64,000 nucleotides of DNA, taken from NCBI RefSeq assembly GCF_008704795.1, contig NZ_CP023690.1:6272501-6336500 (forward strand). The letters run 5' to 3'. Below are positions 8,751 to 18,148 of this stretch, piece after piece. The DNA comes from Streptomyces spectabilis (GTDB lineage Bacteria > Actinomycetota > Actinomycetes > Streptomycetales > Streptomycetaceae). Numbering within the stretch: the first letter of the stretch is position 1; each line of letters begins with the position of its first letter. Both the position numbers and the translations under genes were made by a program. A model generated the notes under the pieces. It was not told the origin of the DNA. It made no database searches and saw only the letters and a program-made list of their open reading frames with translations.

Positions 8751-9731
8751 GTGAGGATCTTCGGCAAGGGACGGCACCGGCCCTCCGCCTCCTGGCGGCA
8801 GGCCACCGACAGGGCGTTCACGCTCATCGGCGACGGTCGCTACGAGGACGCGGGCGCGCTCCTGACGCGCGCCGCCGATCTCGAACCCTGGTTGTCGGAG
8901 TCCTGGTTCAACCTCGCGCTCCTGCACAAGTTCCGGCACGACTGGGAGCAGGCGCGGGCCGCGGGCCTGCGGGCCGTGGCGCTGCTCGACCGCTCCGCCG
9001 GGGCCCCCGACTGGTGGAACGTGGGCATCGCGGCGACCGCCCTGCAGGACTGGCCGCTGGCGCGCAGGGCCTGGCAGGCGTACGGACTCAGGGTGCCCGG
9101 CGGGGTCGCCGCGACGGGCGAGCCCGCGGGGATGGACCTGGGCAGCGCGGCGGTGCGGCTCTCGCCGGAGGGCGAGGCGGAGGTCGTCTGGGGCCGCAGG
9201 CTGGACCCGGCCCGCATGGAGGTGCTCTCCATTCCGCTGCCGTCCTCCGGGCGGCGCTGGGGCGAGGTCGTGCTGCACGACGGCGTGCCGCACGGGGAGC
9301 GGACCACGGCCGCGGGGCACGCGTACCCCGTCTTCGACGAGATCGAGCTGTGGGCGCCGTCGCCCGTGCCCACCTGGGTGGTCCTCCTGGAGGCCGCGAC
9401 CGAGGAGGACCGGGACGCCCTGGAGAAGCTCGCCGCCGACGCCGGCTTCGCCGCCGAGGACTGGTCGTCGTCCGTGCGGCTGCTGTGCCGGATGTGCTCG
9501 GAGTCGCGGATGCCGAGCGACGAGGGCGACGGGGAGCACCTGGACCCGCACGACCACAGCGAGCCGGGGCACCCCGGGCCGCTCGGCCACCGCAGCCCCG
9601 GACCGATCTGGGTGCCCGAGCGGGAGTGCGGCATCGCCGCCCCGGCGGGGCTGGTGCGGGGCCTCCTCGACGGCTGGGTCGCCGACAGCCCGGACTCCCG
9701 CGACTGGCGGGACCTCGAAGAGGTCTGCTAG
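8751..9731 (+). CDS. Tetratricopeptide-repeat protein
   Basis: A soluble protein with TPR-like helices near its N terminus ([29 protein letters not shown], then [26 protein letters not shown] and [24 protein letters not shown]), followed by a roughly 200-residue C-terminal part of unknown fold with a CRMC cysteine pair. The TPRs suggest protein binding; the partner is unknown. I chose GTG 8751 ([11 protein letters not shown]), preceded by GGCGGGA, giving 326 residues. An in-frame ATG at 8640 would add 37 Arg-rich residues but has no ribosome site. Family members are widespread in Streptomyces at this locus, upstream of def. Confidence 0.78.
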   Translation: MRIFGKGRHRPSASWRQATDRAFTLIGDGRYEDAGALLTRAADLEPWLSESWFNLALLHKFRHDWEQARAAGLRAVALLDRSAGAPDWWNVGIAATALQDWPLARRAWQAYGLRVPGGVAATGEPAGMDLGSAAVRLSPEGEAEVVWGRRLDPARMEVLSIPLPSSGRRWGEVVLHDGVPHGERTTAAGHAYPVFDEIELWAPSPVPTWVVLLEAATEEDRDALEKLAADAGFAAEDWSSSVRLLCRMCSESRMPSDEGDGEHLDPHDHSEPGHPGPLGHRSPGPIWVPERECGIAAPAGLVRGLLDGWVADSPDSRDWRDLEEVC

Positions 9732-9761
9732 CCCCGGACGCCGATGCTCCGGCGGGGTGCT

Positions 9762-9780
9762 GCCCGTACCCTGTACGGGC
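9762..9780. promoter_or_regulatory. Perfect inverted repeat upstream of def
   Basis: GCCCGTAC at 9762-9769 and GTACGGGC at 9773-9780 are separated by three bases. The element lies 34 bp before the def start and 30 bp after the TPR stop. It could be an operator, a -10-containing element (TACCCT lies across its centre) or a weak terminator. Confidence 0.4.
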
Positions 9781-9814
9781 AGCACACGACCCAGGAAGAA
9801 GGCATACGGCGGAC

Positions 9815-10465
9815 ATGGCGCAGGACACTGAGCAGAGTTACGCGGACGGGGTGCTCCCGGTCGACGACGAGGGCTTCGTCATCGACACGGAAGACTGCGA
9901 GGCGCGGGAGACGGCCTACCGCGAGCGCGGCACGTCCCGGCCCATCACGGTCGTCGGCAACCCGGTGCTGCACAAGGAGTGCAAGGACGTCACCGCCTTC
10001 GACGACGAGCTCGCGAAGCTGATCGACGACATGTTCGCGAGCCAGCGCGTCGCGCAGGGCGTCGGCGTCGCCGCGAACCAGGTCGGGGTCGACCTGAAGG
10101 TGTTCGTGTACGACTGCATGGACGACGAGGGCGTGCGGCACGTCGGCGTCGTCTGCAACCCGGTCCTGCAGGAGCTGCCCGCGGAGCGGCGGAGCCTGGA
10201 CGACTCGGGCGAGGGCTGCCTGTCCGTGCCGACGGCGTACGCGCCCCTCGCCCGCCCCGACTACGCGGTCGTGACCGGTCAGGACGAGAAGGGCAACCCC
10301 ATCAAGGTGCGCGGCACGGGCTACTTCGCCCGCTGCCTCCAGCACGAGACGGACCACCTGTACGGCTATCTGTACATCGACCGCCTCTCCAAGCGGGAGC
10401 GCAAGGACGCGCTGCGGCAGATGTCGGAGGGCACGCCGCGCTACCCCGTGGTGCCGAATGACTGA
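9815..10465 (+). CDS. def: Peptide deformylase
   Basis: A metalloenzyme that removes the formyl group from the N-terminal Met of new proteins at the ribosome. All three family motifs are present: GVGVAANQ (residues 82-89), EGCLS (133-137, metal ligand Cys135) and QHETDH (176-181, metal ligands His177 and His181 and catalytic Glu178). Length is 216 residues; the first 40 residues form an acidic extension common in actinobacterial copies. The ATG at 9815 follows AGGAAGAAGG at 9793-9802. A strong terminator follows the gene. Confidence 0.95.
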   Translation: MAQDTEQSYADGVLPVDDEGFVIDTEDCEARETAYRERGTSRPITVVGNPVLHKECKDVTAFDDELAKLIDDMFASQRVAQGVGVAANQVGVDLKVFVYDCMDDEGVRHVGVVCNPVLQELPAERRSLDDSGEGCLSVPTAYAPLARPDYAVVTGQDEKGNPIKVRGTGYFARCLQHETDHLYGYLYIDRLSKRERKDALRQMSEGTPRYPVVPND

Positions 10466-10507
10466 ACTGCGCCACAACTGAGGCGTGCGGTGAGCGCGTG
10501 ACGACAG

Positions 10508-10545
10508 CGGCCCCTGGTCGGGGACACCCCACTGACCAGGGGCCG
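10508..10545 (+). terminator. Terminator after def
   Basis: CGGCCCCTGGTC at 10508-10519 pairs perfectly over 12 bp with GACCAGGGGCCG at 10534-10545, with a 14-base loop. It is 42 bp downstream of def. The following bases (TTGGTGT) are only mildly T-rich, as usual in Streptomyces. Confidence 0.8.
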
Positions 10546-10892
10546 TTGGTGTACCCGCTCAGAACCGGACAGGACTAGCCCACGATCGGCCGTGGGTGAT
10601 CCAGATTCAGTCACGTAAGGGGATGTTCTCGGCACGGTGGGGTAGTGAATGGCGCAAATGTGTTCCCTGAACGGTCAGTTGTGGTGCTGAATGGAAAGCG
10701 CGGGGATACGCAACGGCGCGCGCCCGGCACGGCAAGAGGGGCGTGGGCCTCAGCGCGGTCGAGAGGGGTTTGTTCGTGCCTGCTTCCTCACACAGCACTT
10801 CACAGTCGGACTGGGCGACACGCACCCCGGCACGGGTTCCGGCATATGCAGCGGAACGCGTCCCGAGGCAACGGCGGAAGCCGTCCGAGCAG
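10546..10892. other. Intergenic region between def terminator and the sesquiterpene synthase
   Basis: About 350 bp with lower GC at third positions and no convincing gene. It holds an alternative in-frame start for the terpene synthase at GTG 10776 with GAGAGGGG just upstream. Codon bias between 10776 and 10893 is weaker than in the gene body, so either the leader is untranslated or the N terminus is poorly conserved. Confidence 0.5.
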
Positions 10893-12005
10893 ATGCAGTC
10901 ACCAGTTCGACAGGCGGTATCGGTGCCGCCCGCACTGGCCCTTCCGGTGGTGGAGTCGGAGTTTCCCCGGCATCTGCATCCGTATTGGCCAAAGCTTCAG
11001 GAGAAGTCCAGGGCGTGGCTCCTGGAAAAGCGCCTCATGCCCCCGGACAAGGTCGCGGCATATGCCGATAGCCTGTGCTACACCGACCTGGTGGCTGGGT
11101 ACTACATCGGTGCCCCCGACGAGCTGCTCGCCGCCATCGCCGACCTCAGCTCCTGGTTCTTCGGCTGGGACGACCGGCACGACCGGGACGCGGTGCACGG
11201 CAGGACCACGGGCTGGCGGCGCCTGTGCGCCGGGCTACACGAGACACTTCAGGACCCGCGCGCGCACCTGCACCACGAGGACCCCCTGGTCGCGGGCTTC
11301 GCAGACTGCGTCCTGAGGCTGTACGCGCACCTCGGACCGCGGTGGAACGGGCGCTTCGCCCGGCACTTCCACCCGGTGATCGACGCCTACGACCACGAGT
11401 TCGGCAACCGCCGCACCGGGACCGTGCCGAGCGTCGAGGCGTACATCGAGCTGCGCCGGCTCACCTTCGCGCACTGGATCTGGATCGACCTGCTCGAACC
11501 CACCGCGCGCCAGGAGCTGCCGGACGCGGTGCGGAAACACCCCGCCTATCGCGCGGCGGCACTCGCCACGCAGGATTTCTCCGCCTGGTACAACGACCTC
11601 TGCTCACTGCCGAAGGAATTGGCGGGCGACGAGGTACACAACCTCGGAATTTCCCTCATCCACCACGAAGGTCTCTCCCTGCAGCAGGCGGTGGCAGAAG
11701 TGCACCGGCGCGTCAGTGACTGTGTACGTGATTTTCTCGCGGTGGAACCGGAAGTCCTCAGTTTGGCGGATGAATTGATCGACGGCAGCGCGGCGGGCCG
11801 GAAGGCGAGCGCCGCACTGCAATCCTGCGTCTTCAATATGCGGAACTGGTTCAGTTCCGTCTACTGGTTCCATCACGAATCCGGCAGATACCGCGTCGAA
11901 AGCTGGGACGACCGATCGCTGCCCCCGTATGTGTCCGACGCACCGGGACCCGAGTTCCCGGAATGCGAATTGGCAGGGCCCGAACTGGCAGGAGGCCAGG
12001 AATGA
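10893..12005 (+). CDS. cyc1: Epi-isozizaene synthase (class I sesquiterpene cyclase)
   Basis: It converts farnesyl diphosphate to epi-isozizaene, the hydrocarbon precursor of the antibiotic albaflavenone. Motifs: aspartate-rich DDRHD at residues 93-97, the NSE triad NDLCSLPKE (Asn234, Ser238, Glu242) and the C-terminal VYWFHHESGRYRV with the RY pair. The sequence closely follows, from memory, the S. coelicolor enzyme SCO5222 (HPYWPKL, LLEKRLMP, CYTDL, FAHWIW, WYNDLCSLPKE). ATG 10893 gives 370 residues, near the 361 of that enzyme. GTG 10776, with a better ribosome site, would add 39 residues. The stop overlaps the P450 start (ATGA). Confidence 0.93.
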   Translation: MQSPVRQAVSVPPALALPVVESEFPRHLHPYWPKLQEKSRAWLLEKRLMPPDKVAAYADSLCYTDLVAGYYIGAPDELLAAIADLSSWFFGWDDRHDRDAVHGRTTGWRRLCAGLHETLQDPRAHLHHEDPLVAGFADCVLRLYAHLGPRWNGRFARHFHPVIDAYDHEFGNRRTGTVPSVEAYIELRRLTFAHWIWIDLLEPTARQELPDAVRKHPAYRAAALATQDFSAWYNDLCSLPKELAGDEVHNLGISLIHHEGLSLQQAVAEVHRRVSDCVRDFLAVEPEVLSLADELIDGSAAGRKASAALQSCVFNMRNWFSSVYWFHHESGRYRVESWDDRSLPPYVSDAPGPEFPECELAGPELAGGQE

Positions 12006-13381
12006 CCGTCGAATCCGCAGCGTCCGCCATACCCGCACCGGCCGGTTCCCAGCGGCTGAATACGCCGCCGCTGGTCTCCGGTGGAGCGCCACTTCTCGGC
12101 CACGCCTGGAACCTGGTGCGCGACCCGCTCGGCTTCCTGGCCGATCTGCGTGACCACGGGGACCTCGTCCGGATCCGACTAGGGCCCAAAACGGCGTACG
12201 CGGTGTGCGCCCCGCAGCTCGTCGGCGCTCTGCTCAAGAGCCCCGAGTACGTCGTCGGAGGGCCGCTGTGGGACACCCTGGAGGTGCTGCTCGGCAAGGG
12301 CGTGGCGACCAGCAACGGTCCGCTGCACCGGCGCCAGCGGCGCATGATGCAGCCCGCGTTCCGGCCCGAGCGCATCGCCGACTACGCGCGCGTGATGGCA
12401 CAGGAGGCCCAGGCGACGGCGGCCCGCTGGAGTGACGGCGAAACGGTGGACGTGAGCGCGGAGATGTTCCGCACCGCCGTGCGCGTCGTCTCCCGCTCCC
12501 TCCTGGAGGTCGACTCGATCGGCGAGAAGGCGGACCGCATCAGCGACTCGCTGCACACCGTCTTCGAGGGCCTGTACCGCCGCATGGTGCTTTCCGTCGG
12601 GCCGCTGTACCGCGTACCGACGCCCGCCAACCGGCGCTTCGAGCGCGCGCTCGCCGATCTGCACGCGCTCGTCGACGAGATCATCGCCGAACGCCGCCGG
12701 TGCGGAAACGGCACGGAAGAGGACTTGCTGGCCGTATTGCTCGCCGCCCGCGACGAATCGGGGCAGCCGCTGACGGACCAGGAGATCCATGACCACGTCG
12801 TCTCGCTCGTCGTGGCGGGTGCCGAGAATGTCGCCTCGACACTGGCATGGGCCTTCCATCTGCTCACCGAACACCCCGACCACGAAAGGCGGTTGGTTGA
12901 AGAGGTAAATTCCGTGACGGGAGGCCGTCCGGTCGCCTTCGCCGATCTCGGCGAGCTGCGGCACACGCGCAATGTCGTCACGGAGGCGATGCGTATACGA
13001 CCGGCCGCCTGGATTTTCACGCGGCGGTCCGTGGCCGAGACCACGCTCGGCGGCTATCGCATTCCGGCCGACGCGGACATCGTGTACAGCGTGTACGCGA
13101 TGCAGCGCGATCCGCGTTCCTTCGAGCGGCATCTGGAGTTCGACCCGGACCGATGGAATCCGGAACGCGCGGCGAGCGTACCGGAGTTCGCCATGATGCC
13201 CTTCAGCGTGGGCAACCGTAAGTGCCCGGGCGACCACTTCAGCCTGGCGGAACTCACCATCATCCTGGCCACGATCGTCCCCCGCTGGCGGCTGGCCCCG
13301 GTGGCGGGGACCGACACGCGCACGAAGGTCGGCATCACGCTGCACCCGCGGGATCTGGTGCTGCGCGCCACGGCCCGCTGA
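12002..13381 (+). CDS. Cytochrome P450, CYP170A1-like (albaflavenone synthase)
   Basis: A 459-residue P450 expected to oxidise epi-isozizaene at C5 in two steps to albaflavenone. The heme loop FSVGNRKCPG spans 401-410 (thiolate Cys408), the K-helix ExxR is EAMR at 328-331, and the I-helix reads AGAENVAST at 272-280. The usual acid-alcohol Thr position is Asn277, a change also expected to affect oxygen activation. There is no Asp-Asp dipeptide anywhere in the protein, so the DDxxD motif linked to the second, farnesene-forming activity of S. coelicolor CYP170A1 is not visible. The gene is translationally coupled to the cyclase (ATGA) and ends at a strong terminator. Confidence 0.93.
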   Translation: MTVESAASAIPAPAGSQRLNTPPLVSGGAPLLGHAWNLVRDPLGFLADLRDHGDLVRIRLGPKTAYAVCAPQLVGALLKSPEYVVGGPLWDTLEVLLGKGVATSNGPLHRRQRRMMQPAFRPERIADYARVMAQEAQATAARWSDGETVDVSAEMFRTAVRVVSRSLLEVDSIGEKADRISDSLHTVFEGLYRRMVLSVGPLYRVPTPANRRFERALADLHALVDEIIAERRRCGNGTEEDLLAVLLAARDESGQPLTDQEIHDHVVSLVVAGAENVASTLAWAFHLLTEHPDHERRLVEEVNSVTGGRPVAFADLGELRHTRNVVTEAMRIRPAAWIFTRRSVAETTLGGYRIPADADIVYSVYAMQRDPRSFERHLEFDPDRWNPERAASVPEFAMMPFSVGNRKCPGDHFSLAELTIILATIVPRWRLAPVAGTDTRTKVGITLHPRDLVLRATAR

Positions 13382-13385
13382 CGCC

Positions 13386-13426
13386 CGCGCGCCCGCACCG
13401 CCCTGAGGGGCCGGTGCGGGCGCGCG
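13386..13426. terminator. Bidirectional terminator between P450 and nrdS
   Basis: A perfect 15-bp stem (13386-13400 with 13412-13426) with an 11-base loop that itself holds CCCT/AGGGG. It lies 5 bp after the P450 stop and 3 bp before the end of the convergent nrdS gene, so it can serve both. Confidence 0.85.
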
Positions 13427-13428
13427 CG

Positions 13429-14400
13429 TCAGGCCGCGGACTCGGCCCCGGGGCCGCGGAACGTGCGCCGGTAGGCGTTCGGCGTCGTGCCGAGCACGCG
13501 GACGAACTGATGGCGCAGCGCGGCCGCGTTCGCGAAGCCGGAGCGCCAGGCGACCGCGTCCACGGTCTGGTCCGTGACCTCCAGCAACTCCTGGGCGCGG
13601 AGCAGGCGTTGGCGCAGCAGCCAGCGGTACGGCGTGGTGCCGGTCTCCTCCTTGAAGCGGCGGGCGAAGGTGCGCGGCGACATATGGGCGCGGGCCGCGA
13701 GCAGGTCGACGGTCAGCTCCCGGTCGAGGTGGCGCTCCATCCACGCCAGGACGCCGCCGACGGTGTCGCAGCGGGCGCGCGGCAGCGGACGCTCGATGTA
13801 CTGGGCCTGGCCGCCGTCGCGGTGCGGCGGCACGATCATCCGGCGGGCGATGGCGTTGGCGACCTCCGCGCCGTTCTCCCTGCGGACCAGGTGCAGGGCG
13901 GCGTCGATGCCCGCCGCGGTGCCCGCGGAGGTGATCACCGGGTCCTCGTCGACGTACAGCACGTCCGGCTCGACGACGGCGCGCGGACAGCGGCGCGTCA
14001 GCTCGTCGGCGTGCCGCCAGTGCACCGCGCAGCGCCGCCCGTCCAGGAGCCCGGCCGCCGCGAGCACGAAGGCGCCGGTGCAGACGCTGAGCACCCGGGT
14101 GCCGCGGTCGGTGGCGCGGCGCAGGGCGTCGAGCAGCGCGGGCGGGAAGTCCCGCGTCACATAGGAGTCGCCCGCGGGCACGGTGATGAGGTCGGCCTCC
14201 TCAAGGCGGTCGAGGCCGTACGGCGTGGAGATGGTGAAGCCGGCGTGCGTGGAGAGCGTGGGGCCCTCGGCCGAGACGAGCGCGAAGTCGTACACCGGCA
14301 GGCCCTCGTCGCTGCGGTCGAGGCCGAACACCTCGGACACGACGCCGAGTTCGAAGGGGTGCACGCCGTCGAGCGCGACGGCGGCCACGTTCCTCAACAT
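13429..14400 (-). CDS. nrdS: GlxA-type AraC-family regulator of the nrdABS operon
   Basis: A 323-residue protein with an N-terminal DJ-1/PfpI-like domain (VAAVALDGVHPFELGVVSEVFGL, VLSVCTGAFVLAAAGLLDGRR, ITSAGTAAGIDAALHLV) and a C-terminal AraC helix-turn-helix pair (MSPRTFARRFKEETGTTPYRWL, DAVAWRSGFANAAALRHQF). In S. coelicolor the third gene of nrdABS is described as AraC-like, and the position here agrees. I chose ATG 14400 (MLRNVAAVALDGV) because the domain begins there; ATG 14457 is also in frame and neither has a clear ribosome site. The effector is unknown; the nucleophile-elbow Cys of the DJ-1 fold is present. Confidence 0.85.
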   Translation of the reverse strand: MLRNVAAVALDGVHPFELGVVSEVFGLDRSDEGLPVYDFALVSAEGPTLSTHAGFTISTPYGLDRLEEADLITVPAGDSYVTRDFPPALLDALRRATDRGTRVLSVCTGAFVLAAAGLLDGRRCAVHWRHADELTRRCPRAVVEPDVLYVDEDPVITSAGTAAGIDAALHLVRRENGAEVANAIARRMIVPPHRDGGQAQYIERPLPRARCDTVGGVLAWMERHLDRELTVDLLAARAHMSPRTFARRFKEETGTTPYRWLLRQRLLRAQELLEVTDQTVDAVAWRSGFANAAALRHQFVRVLGTTPNAYRRTFRGPGAESAA

Positions 14401-14493
14401 GGGGACAGTGTGCCGCGTCGCTGGCAGGAAATCGAGGGTGGGCGACAGTCCTGCCACTCACGCCGAAGGACGGCCGGCGCGAGAGTGGTCGTC

Positions 14494-14724
14494 ATGAACG
14501 CACATGACGCACTCGACACGCTGGCCGTCCTCGGGGTCTTCCTGCTCATGGCCCTGCCGTCACTGATCGGCCACGCCCACGACCGCCGGATCGACCGGCA
14601 GCTGCGAGGGGCCGAGCGCGGGCCCGGGCCGCAGGATCAGAACTCGTCGTCGAAGGAGACCGAGCCCTCCACGGCGACCTGGTACGCGGACGGGCGCCGC
14701 TCGAAGAAGTTGGTCAGCTCCTGA
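14494..14724 (+). CDS. Small predicted membrane protein antisense to nrdB end
   Basis: A 76-codon frame reading MNAHDALDTLAVLGVFLLM and so on: a short N-terminal tail, one membrane segment (about residues 9-26) and a basic tail HAHDRRIDRQLRG. Third positions in the first 48 codons are nearly all G or C, as in real genes of this genome, although this stretch lies in the gap between nrdS and nrdB. The last 29 codons overlap the 3' end of nrdB on the other strand. GAGAG at 14481 could serve as the ribosome site. I do not recognise a family, and a chance frame cannot be excluded. Confidence 0.45.
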   Translation: MNAHDALDTLAVLGVFLLMALPSLIGHAHDRRIDRQLRGAERGPGPQDQNSSSKETEPSTATWYADGRRSKKLVSS

Positions 14725-15731
14725 ACGCCCTGCAGCTCCATGAACGAGAACGGGTTCTCGGAGCCGTACACCGGCGCGAAGCCGAGGCGCGCCAGGCGCT
14801 GGTCGGCGACGCACTGGAGGTACTCGCGCATCGAGTCGGTGTTCATGCCGGGCAGGCCGTCGCCGCACAGGTCGCGGGCGAACTGCAGCTCGGCCTCGAC
14901 CGCTCCCTTCAGCATGTCCGTGACCTGCTCCTGGAGCGCCTCGTCGAACAGCTCCGGCTCCTCCTTGCGGACGGTGTCCACGACCTCGAAGGCGAAGGAC
15001 ATGTGCATCGTCTCGTCGCGGAACACCCAGTTGGTGCCGGTCGCGAGGCCGTGCAGCAGACCGCGGCTGCGGAACCAGTAGACGTAGGCGAAGGCACCGT
15101 AGAAGAACAGGCCCTCGATGCACGCCGCGAAGCAGATCAGGTTCAGCAGGAAGCGGCGGCGGTCGGCCTTGGACTCCAGGCGGTCCAGCTTCTCCACCGA
15201 GTCCATCCACTTGAAGCAGAACTCGGCCTTCTCCCGGATGGAGGGGATGTTCTCCACGGCCGCGAAGGCGGCGGCGCGGTCCTCCGGGTCGGGCAGGTAG
15301 GTGTCGAGCAGCGTCAAGTAGAACTGGACGTGCACGGCCTCCTCGAAGAGCTGACGGCTCAGGTAGAGCCGTGCCTCGGGGGAGTTGATGTGCTTGTAGA
15401 GCGTGAGCACCAGGTTGTTCGCCACGATCGAGTCGCCGGTGGCGAAGAACGCGACCAGGCGGCCGATGAGGTGCTGCTCCTCGGCCGTCATCTTGGCGAG
15501 GTCGGCCACGTCCGAGTGGAGGTCGACCTCCTCCACGGTCCAGGTGTTCTTGATCGCGTCCCGGTAGCGCTCGTAGAAGTCCGGGTAGCGCATCGGGCGG
15601 AGCGTCAGCTCGAAGCCCGGGTCGAGCAGGTTCTTCTCGCCCGTCGTCGTGGTGGTGTGCAGTTCCGACGAAGAGCGTTCCGGCGCGGAGCGCTGTCCAT
15701 CAGGGGCGGTGGTCGGGTGACGGGTGGGCAT
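14637..15731 (-). CDS. nrdB: Class Ia ribonucleotide reductase beta subunit
   Basis: The radical-generating subunit of the aerobic reductase that makes dNDPs. The 364-residue protein has the diiron-site motifs EEAVHVQFY (Glu, Glu, His and, four residues later, the probable radical Tyr), FAACIEGLFFYGAF and FRDETMHMSFA. The C terminus VSFDDEF is the tail that docks on the alpha subunit. Its ATG shares one base with the nrdA stop (TAATG), so translation is coupled. In S. coelicolor this operon is B12-repressed, since the class II enzyme takes over when cobalamin is available. Confidence 0.95.
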   Translation of the reverse strand: MPTRHPTTAPDGQRSAPERSSSELHTTTTTGEKNLLDPGFELTLRPMRYPDFYERYRDAIKNTWTVEEVDLHSDVADLAKMTAEEQHLIGRLVAFFATGDSIVANNLVLTLYKHINSPEARLYLSRQLFEEAVHVQFYLTLLDTYLPDPEDRAAAFAAVENIPSIREKAEFCFKWMDSVEKLDRLESKADRRRFLLNLICFAACIEGLFFYGAFAYVYWFRSRGLLHGLATGTNWVFRDETMHMSFAFEVVDTVRKEEPELFDEALQEQVTDMLKGAVEAELQFARDLCGDGLPGMNTDSMREYLQCVADQRLARLGFAPVYGSENPFSFMELQGVQELTNFFERRPSAYQVAVEGSVSFDDEF

Positions 15732-18148
15732 TACTGGCAGGCCTCGCAGGACTCGGGGTTTTCCAGGGAGCAGGCGATCGCCTCGGGGTCGCTCACCTGC
15801 TGGGGGACGGGGGCGGCCGCGGCGGCGGAGCCCCCGGCGGCGCGGGCGATGCGCGTCGCGGGGCGCGAGCGCAGGTAGTACGTGGTCTTGAGGCCCTGCT
15901 GCCAGGCGTAGGCGTACATCGAGGAGAGCTTGCCGATGGTCGGCGTCTCCAGGAACAGGTTCAGGGACTGCGACTGGTCGAGGTACGGCGTGCGCGCGGC
16001 GGCCATGTCGATCAGGCCCCGCTGCGGGATCTCCCAGGCCGTGCGGTACAGGTTCCGCACCTCCGCGGGCACCCAGGTGAAGCCCTGCACCGAGCCGTTG
16101 GACTCGCGAAGGGCCTCGCGGGTCTGCGCGTCCCACACGCCGAGCTTCTTGAGGTCCTGCACCAGGTAGGAGTTGACCTGGAGGAACTCGCCGGACAGCG
16201 TCTCGCGCTTGAAGAGGTTGGAGACCTGCGGCTCGATGCACTCGTAGACGCCCGCGATGGAGGCGATGGTGGCGGTCGGGGCGATGGCCAGGAGCAGCGA
16301 GTTGCGCATGCCGACCTTGCCGATGCGCTCCCGCAGCGCGTCCCAGCGCTCGGGCCAGGCGCGCTCCGCCGCGGTGTGCTCGTAGTGGTCGGGGTGCAGG
16401 ACGCCGCGCGCCGTGCGGGTCTTCTCCCAGGCGGGCAGCGGGCCGTGGCGCTCGGCGAGGTCCGCGGAGGCCTCGTAGGCGGCGAGCATGATCCGCTCGG
16501 CGATCCTCGTGGACAGCGCCTTCGCCTCGGGGGAGTCGAAGGGCAGCCGCAGCTGGAAGAAGACGTCCTGCAGACCCATGGCGCCCAGGCCCACGGGGCG
16601 CCACTTGGCGTTGGAGTTCCCGGCCTGCTCGGTCGGGTAGAAGTTGATGTCCACGACGCGGTCGAGGAACGTCACGGCGGTGCGGACGGTGGCGTCCAGG
16701 CGCTCCCAGTCGATGTCCCCGTCGGCCACGAAGGCCCCGAGGTTCACCGAGCCGAGGTTGCACACGGCCGTCTCGCCGTCGTCCGTGACCTCCAGGATCT
16801 CCGTGCACAGGTTGGAGGAGTGCACGGTGTGGCCGGGCTCGGCGGTCTGGTTGGCGGTGCGGTTGGAGGTGTCCTTGAAGGTCATCCAGCCGTTGCCGGT
16901 CTGCGCGAGGGTGCGCATCATGCGGCCGTACAGGTCACGGGCCGGCATGGTCTTGCGGGCCAGGCCCTTGGCCTCGGCCGCGCGGTACGCGGCGTCGAAC
17001 TCCTCGCCCCACAGGTCGACGAGCTCGGGCGTGTCGGCGGGCGAGAACAGCGACCACTCCTGGTCGGCGGCGACCCGGCGCATGAACTCGTCCGGGATCC
17101 AGTGCGCGAGGTTCAGGTTGTGGGTGCGCCGGGCGTCCTCGCCGGTGTTGTCCCGCAGCTCCAGGAACTCCTCGATGTCGGAGTGCCAGGTCTCCAGGTA
17201 GACCGCGGCGGCGCCCTTGCGGCGGCCGCCCTGGTTCACGGCGGCGACGGAGGCGTCGAGCGTCTTCAGGAACGGCACGATGCCGTTGGAGTGGCCGTTC
17301 GTGCCGCGGATCAGCGAACCGCGCGAGCGGATGCGGGAGTACGACAGGCCGATGCCGCCGGCGTGCTTCGACAGGCGCGCCACCTGGTGGTAGCGGTCGT
17401 AGATCGAGTCCAGCTCGTCGAGCGGCGAGTCGAGCAGGTAGCAGCTCGACATCTGCGGGTGCCGGGTGCCGGAGTTGAAGAGCGTCGGCGAGGACGGCAG
17501 GTAGTCCAGACGGCTCATCAGGCCGTACAGGGAGGCGACCTCGTCCAGGGCGCGCGCGGAGTCGTCCTCGGCGAGACCGGCGGCCACGCGCAGCATGAAG
17601 TGCTGCGGCGTCTCGATGACCTTGCGGGTGATCGGGTGGCGCAGCAGATAGCGGCTGTGCAGCGTGCGCAGGCCGAAGTAGCCGAAGCGGCGGTCGGCGC
17701 CGTCGGCGAGCGCGGCCTCCACGAGCCCGTCGAGACGGGCGCCGTGCAGGGCCGTGAACGCGGCGGTGCGGTCGGCGATCAGGCCCTCGCGGTGGCCGAC
17801 CGCGACGGACTCGGAGAACGACGTGACGCCCTGCGAGGCGGCCTCCTCGCGGATGCCGATGGTCAGCAGCCGGGCGGCGAGCCGGGAGTACGCGGGGTCC
17901 TCGGAGATGAGCCCGGCGGCCGCCTCGGTGGCGAGCTCCCGCAGCTCGGCCTCGTCGGCCTTCGCCGAGCGCCCGCGCAGGGCGGCCGCGGCGACGCGTC
18001 CGGGGTCGGCGTCGGGGAGGTCGGCGGTGAGGTCGGTCAGGGTGCGCAGCAGCGCGGTGCCCGGGGCGTCAGTCCGCGTGGACTGCTCGGCGGGCTGCTG
18101 ACCGGCTTCGGCCTGCGCTGACGCGGGCTCGGCGGGCGCGATGGTCAC
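15731..18148 (-). CDS. nrdA: Class Ia ribonucleotide reductase alpha subunit
   Basis: The catalytic subunit reduces ribonucleotides with a thiyl radical. Within 805 residues it carries the cysteines QMSSCYLLDS, SSNLCTEIL (thiyl radical site) and AVCNLGSVNL, plus the C-terminal redox pair in SCEACQ. An N-terminal ATP-cone-like region precedes the barrel. GTG 18148 is chosen because GGAGAG lies 6 bases upstream on the minus strand and the reading begins MTIAPAEP. The 5' leader contains a cobalamin riboswitch and the promoter has two NrdR boxes. The operon order is nrdA, nrdB, nrdS. Confidence 0.96.
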   Translation of the reverse strand: MTIAPAEPASAQAEAGQQPAEQSTRTDAPGTALLRTLTDLTADLPDADPGRVAAAALRGRSAKADEAELRELATEAAAGLISEDPAYSRLAARLLTIGIREEAASQGVTSFSESVAVGHREGLIADRTAAFTALHGARLDGLVEAALADGADRRFGYFGLRTLHSRYLLRHPITRKVIETPQHFMLRVAAGLAEDDSARALDEVASLYGLMSRLDYLPSSPTLFNSGTRHPQMSSCYLLDSPLDELDSIYDRYHQVARLSKHAGGIGLSYSRIRSRGSLIRGTNGHSNGIVPFLKTLDASVAAVNQGGRRKGAAAVYLETWHSDIEEFLELRDNTGEDARRTHNLNLAHWIPDEFMRRVAADQEWSLFSPADTPELVDLWGEEFDAAYRAAEAKGLARKTMPARDLYGRMMRTLAQTGNGWMTFKDTSNRTANQTAEPGHTVHSSNLCTEILEVTDDGETAVCNLGSVNLGAFVADGDIDWERLDATVRTAVTFLDRVVDINFYPTEQAGNSNAKWRPVGLGAMGLQDVFFQLRLPFDSPEAKALSTRIAERIMLAAYEASADLAERHGPLPAWEKTRTARGVLHPDHYEHTAAERAWPERWDALRERIGKVGMRNSLLLAIAPTATIASIAGVYECIEPQVSNLFKRETLSGEFLQVNSYLVQDLKKLGVWDAQTREALRESNGSVQGFTWVPAEVRNLYRTAWEIPQRGLIDMAAARTPYLDQSQSLNLFLETPTIGKLSSMYAYAWQQGLKTTYYLRSRPATRIARAAGGSAAAAAPVPQQVSDPEAIACSLENPESCEACQ

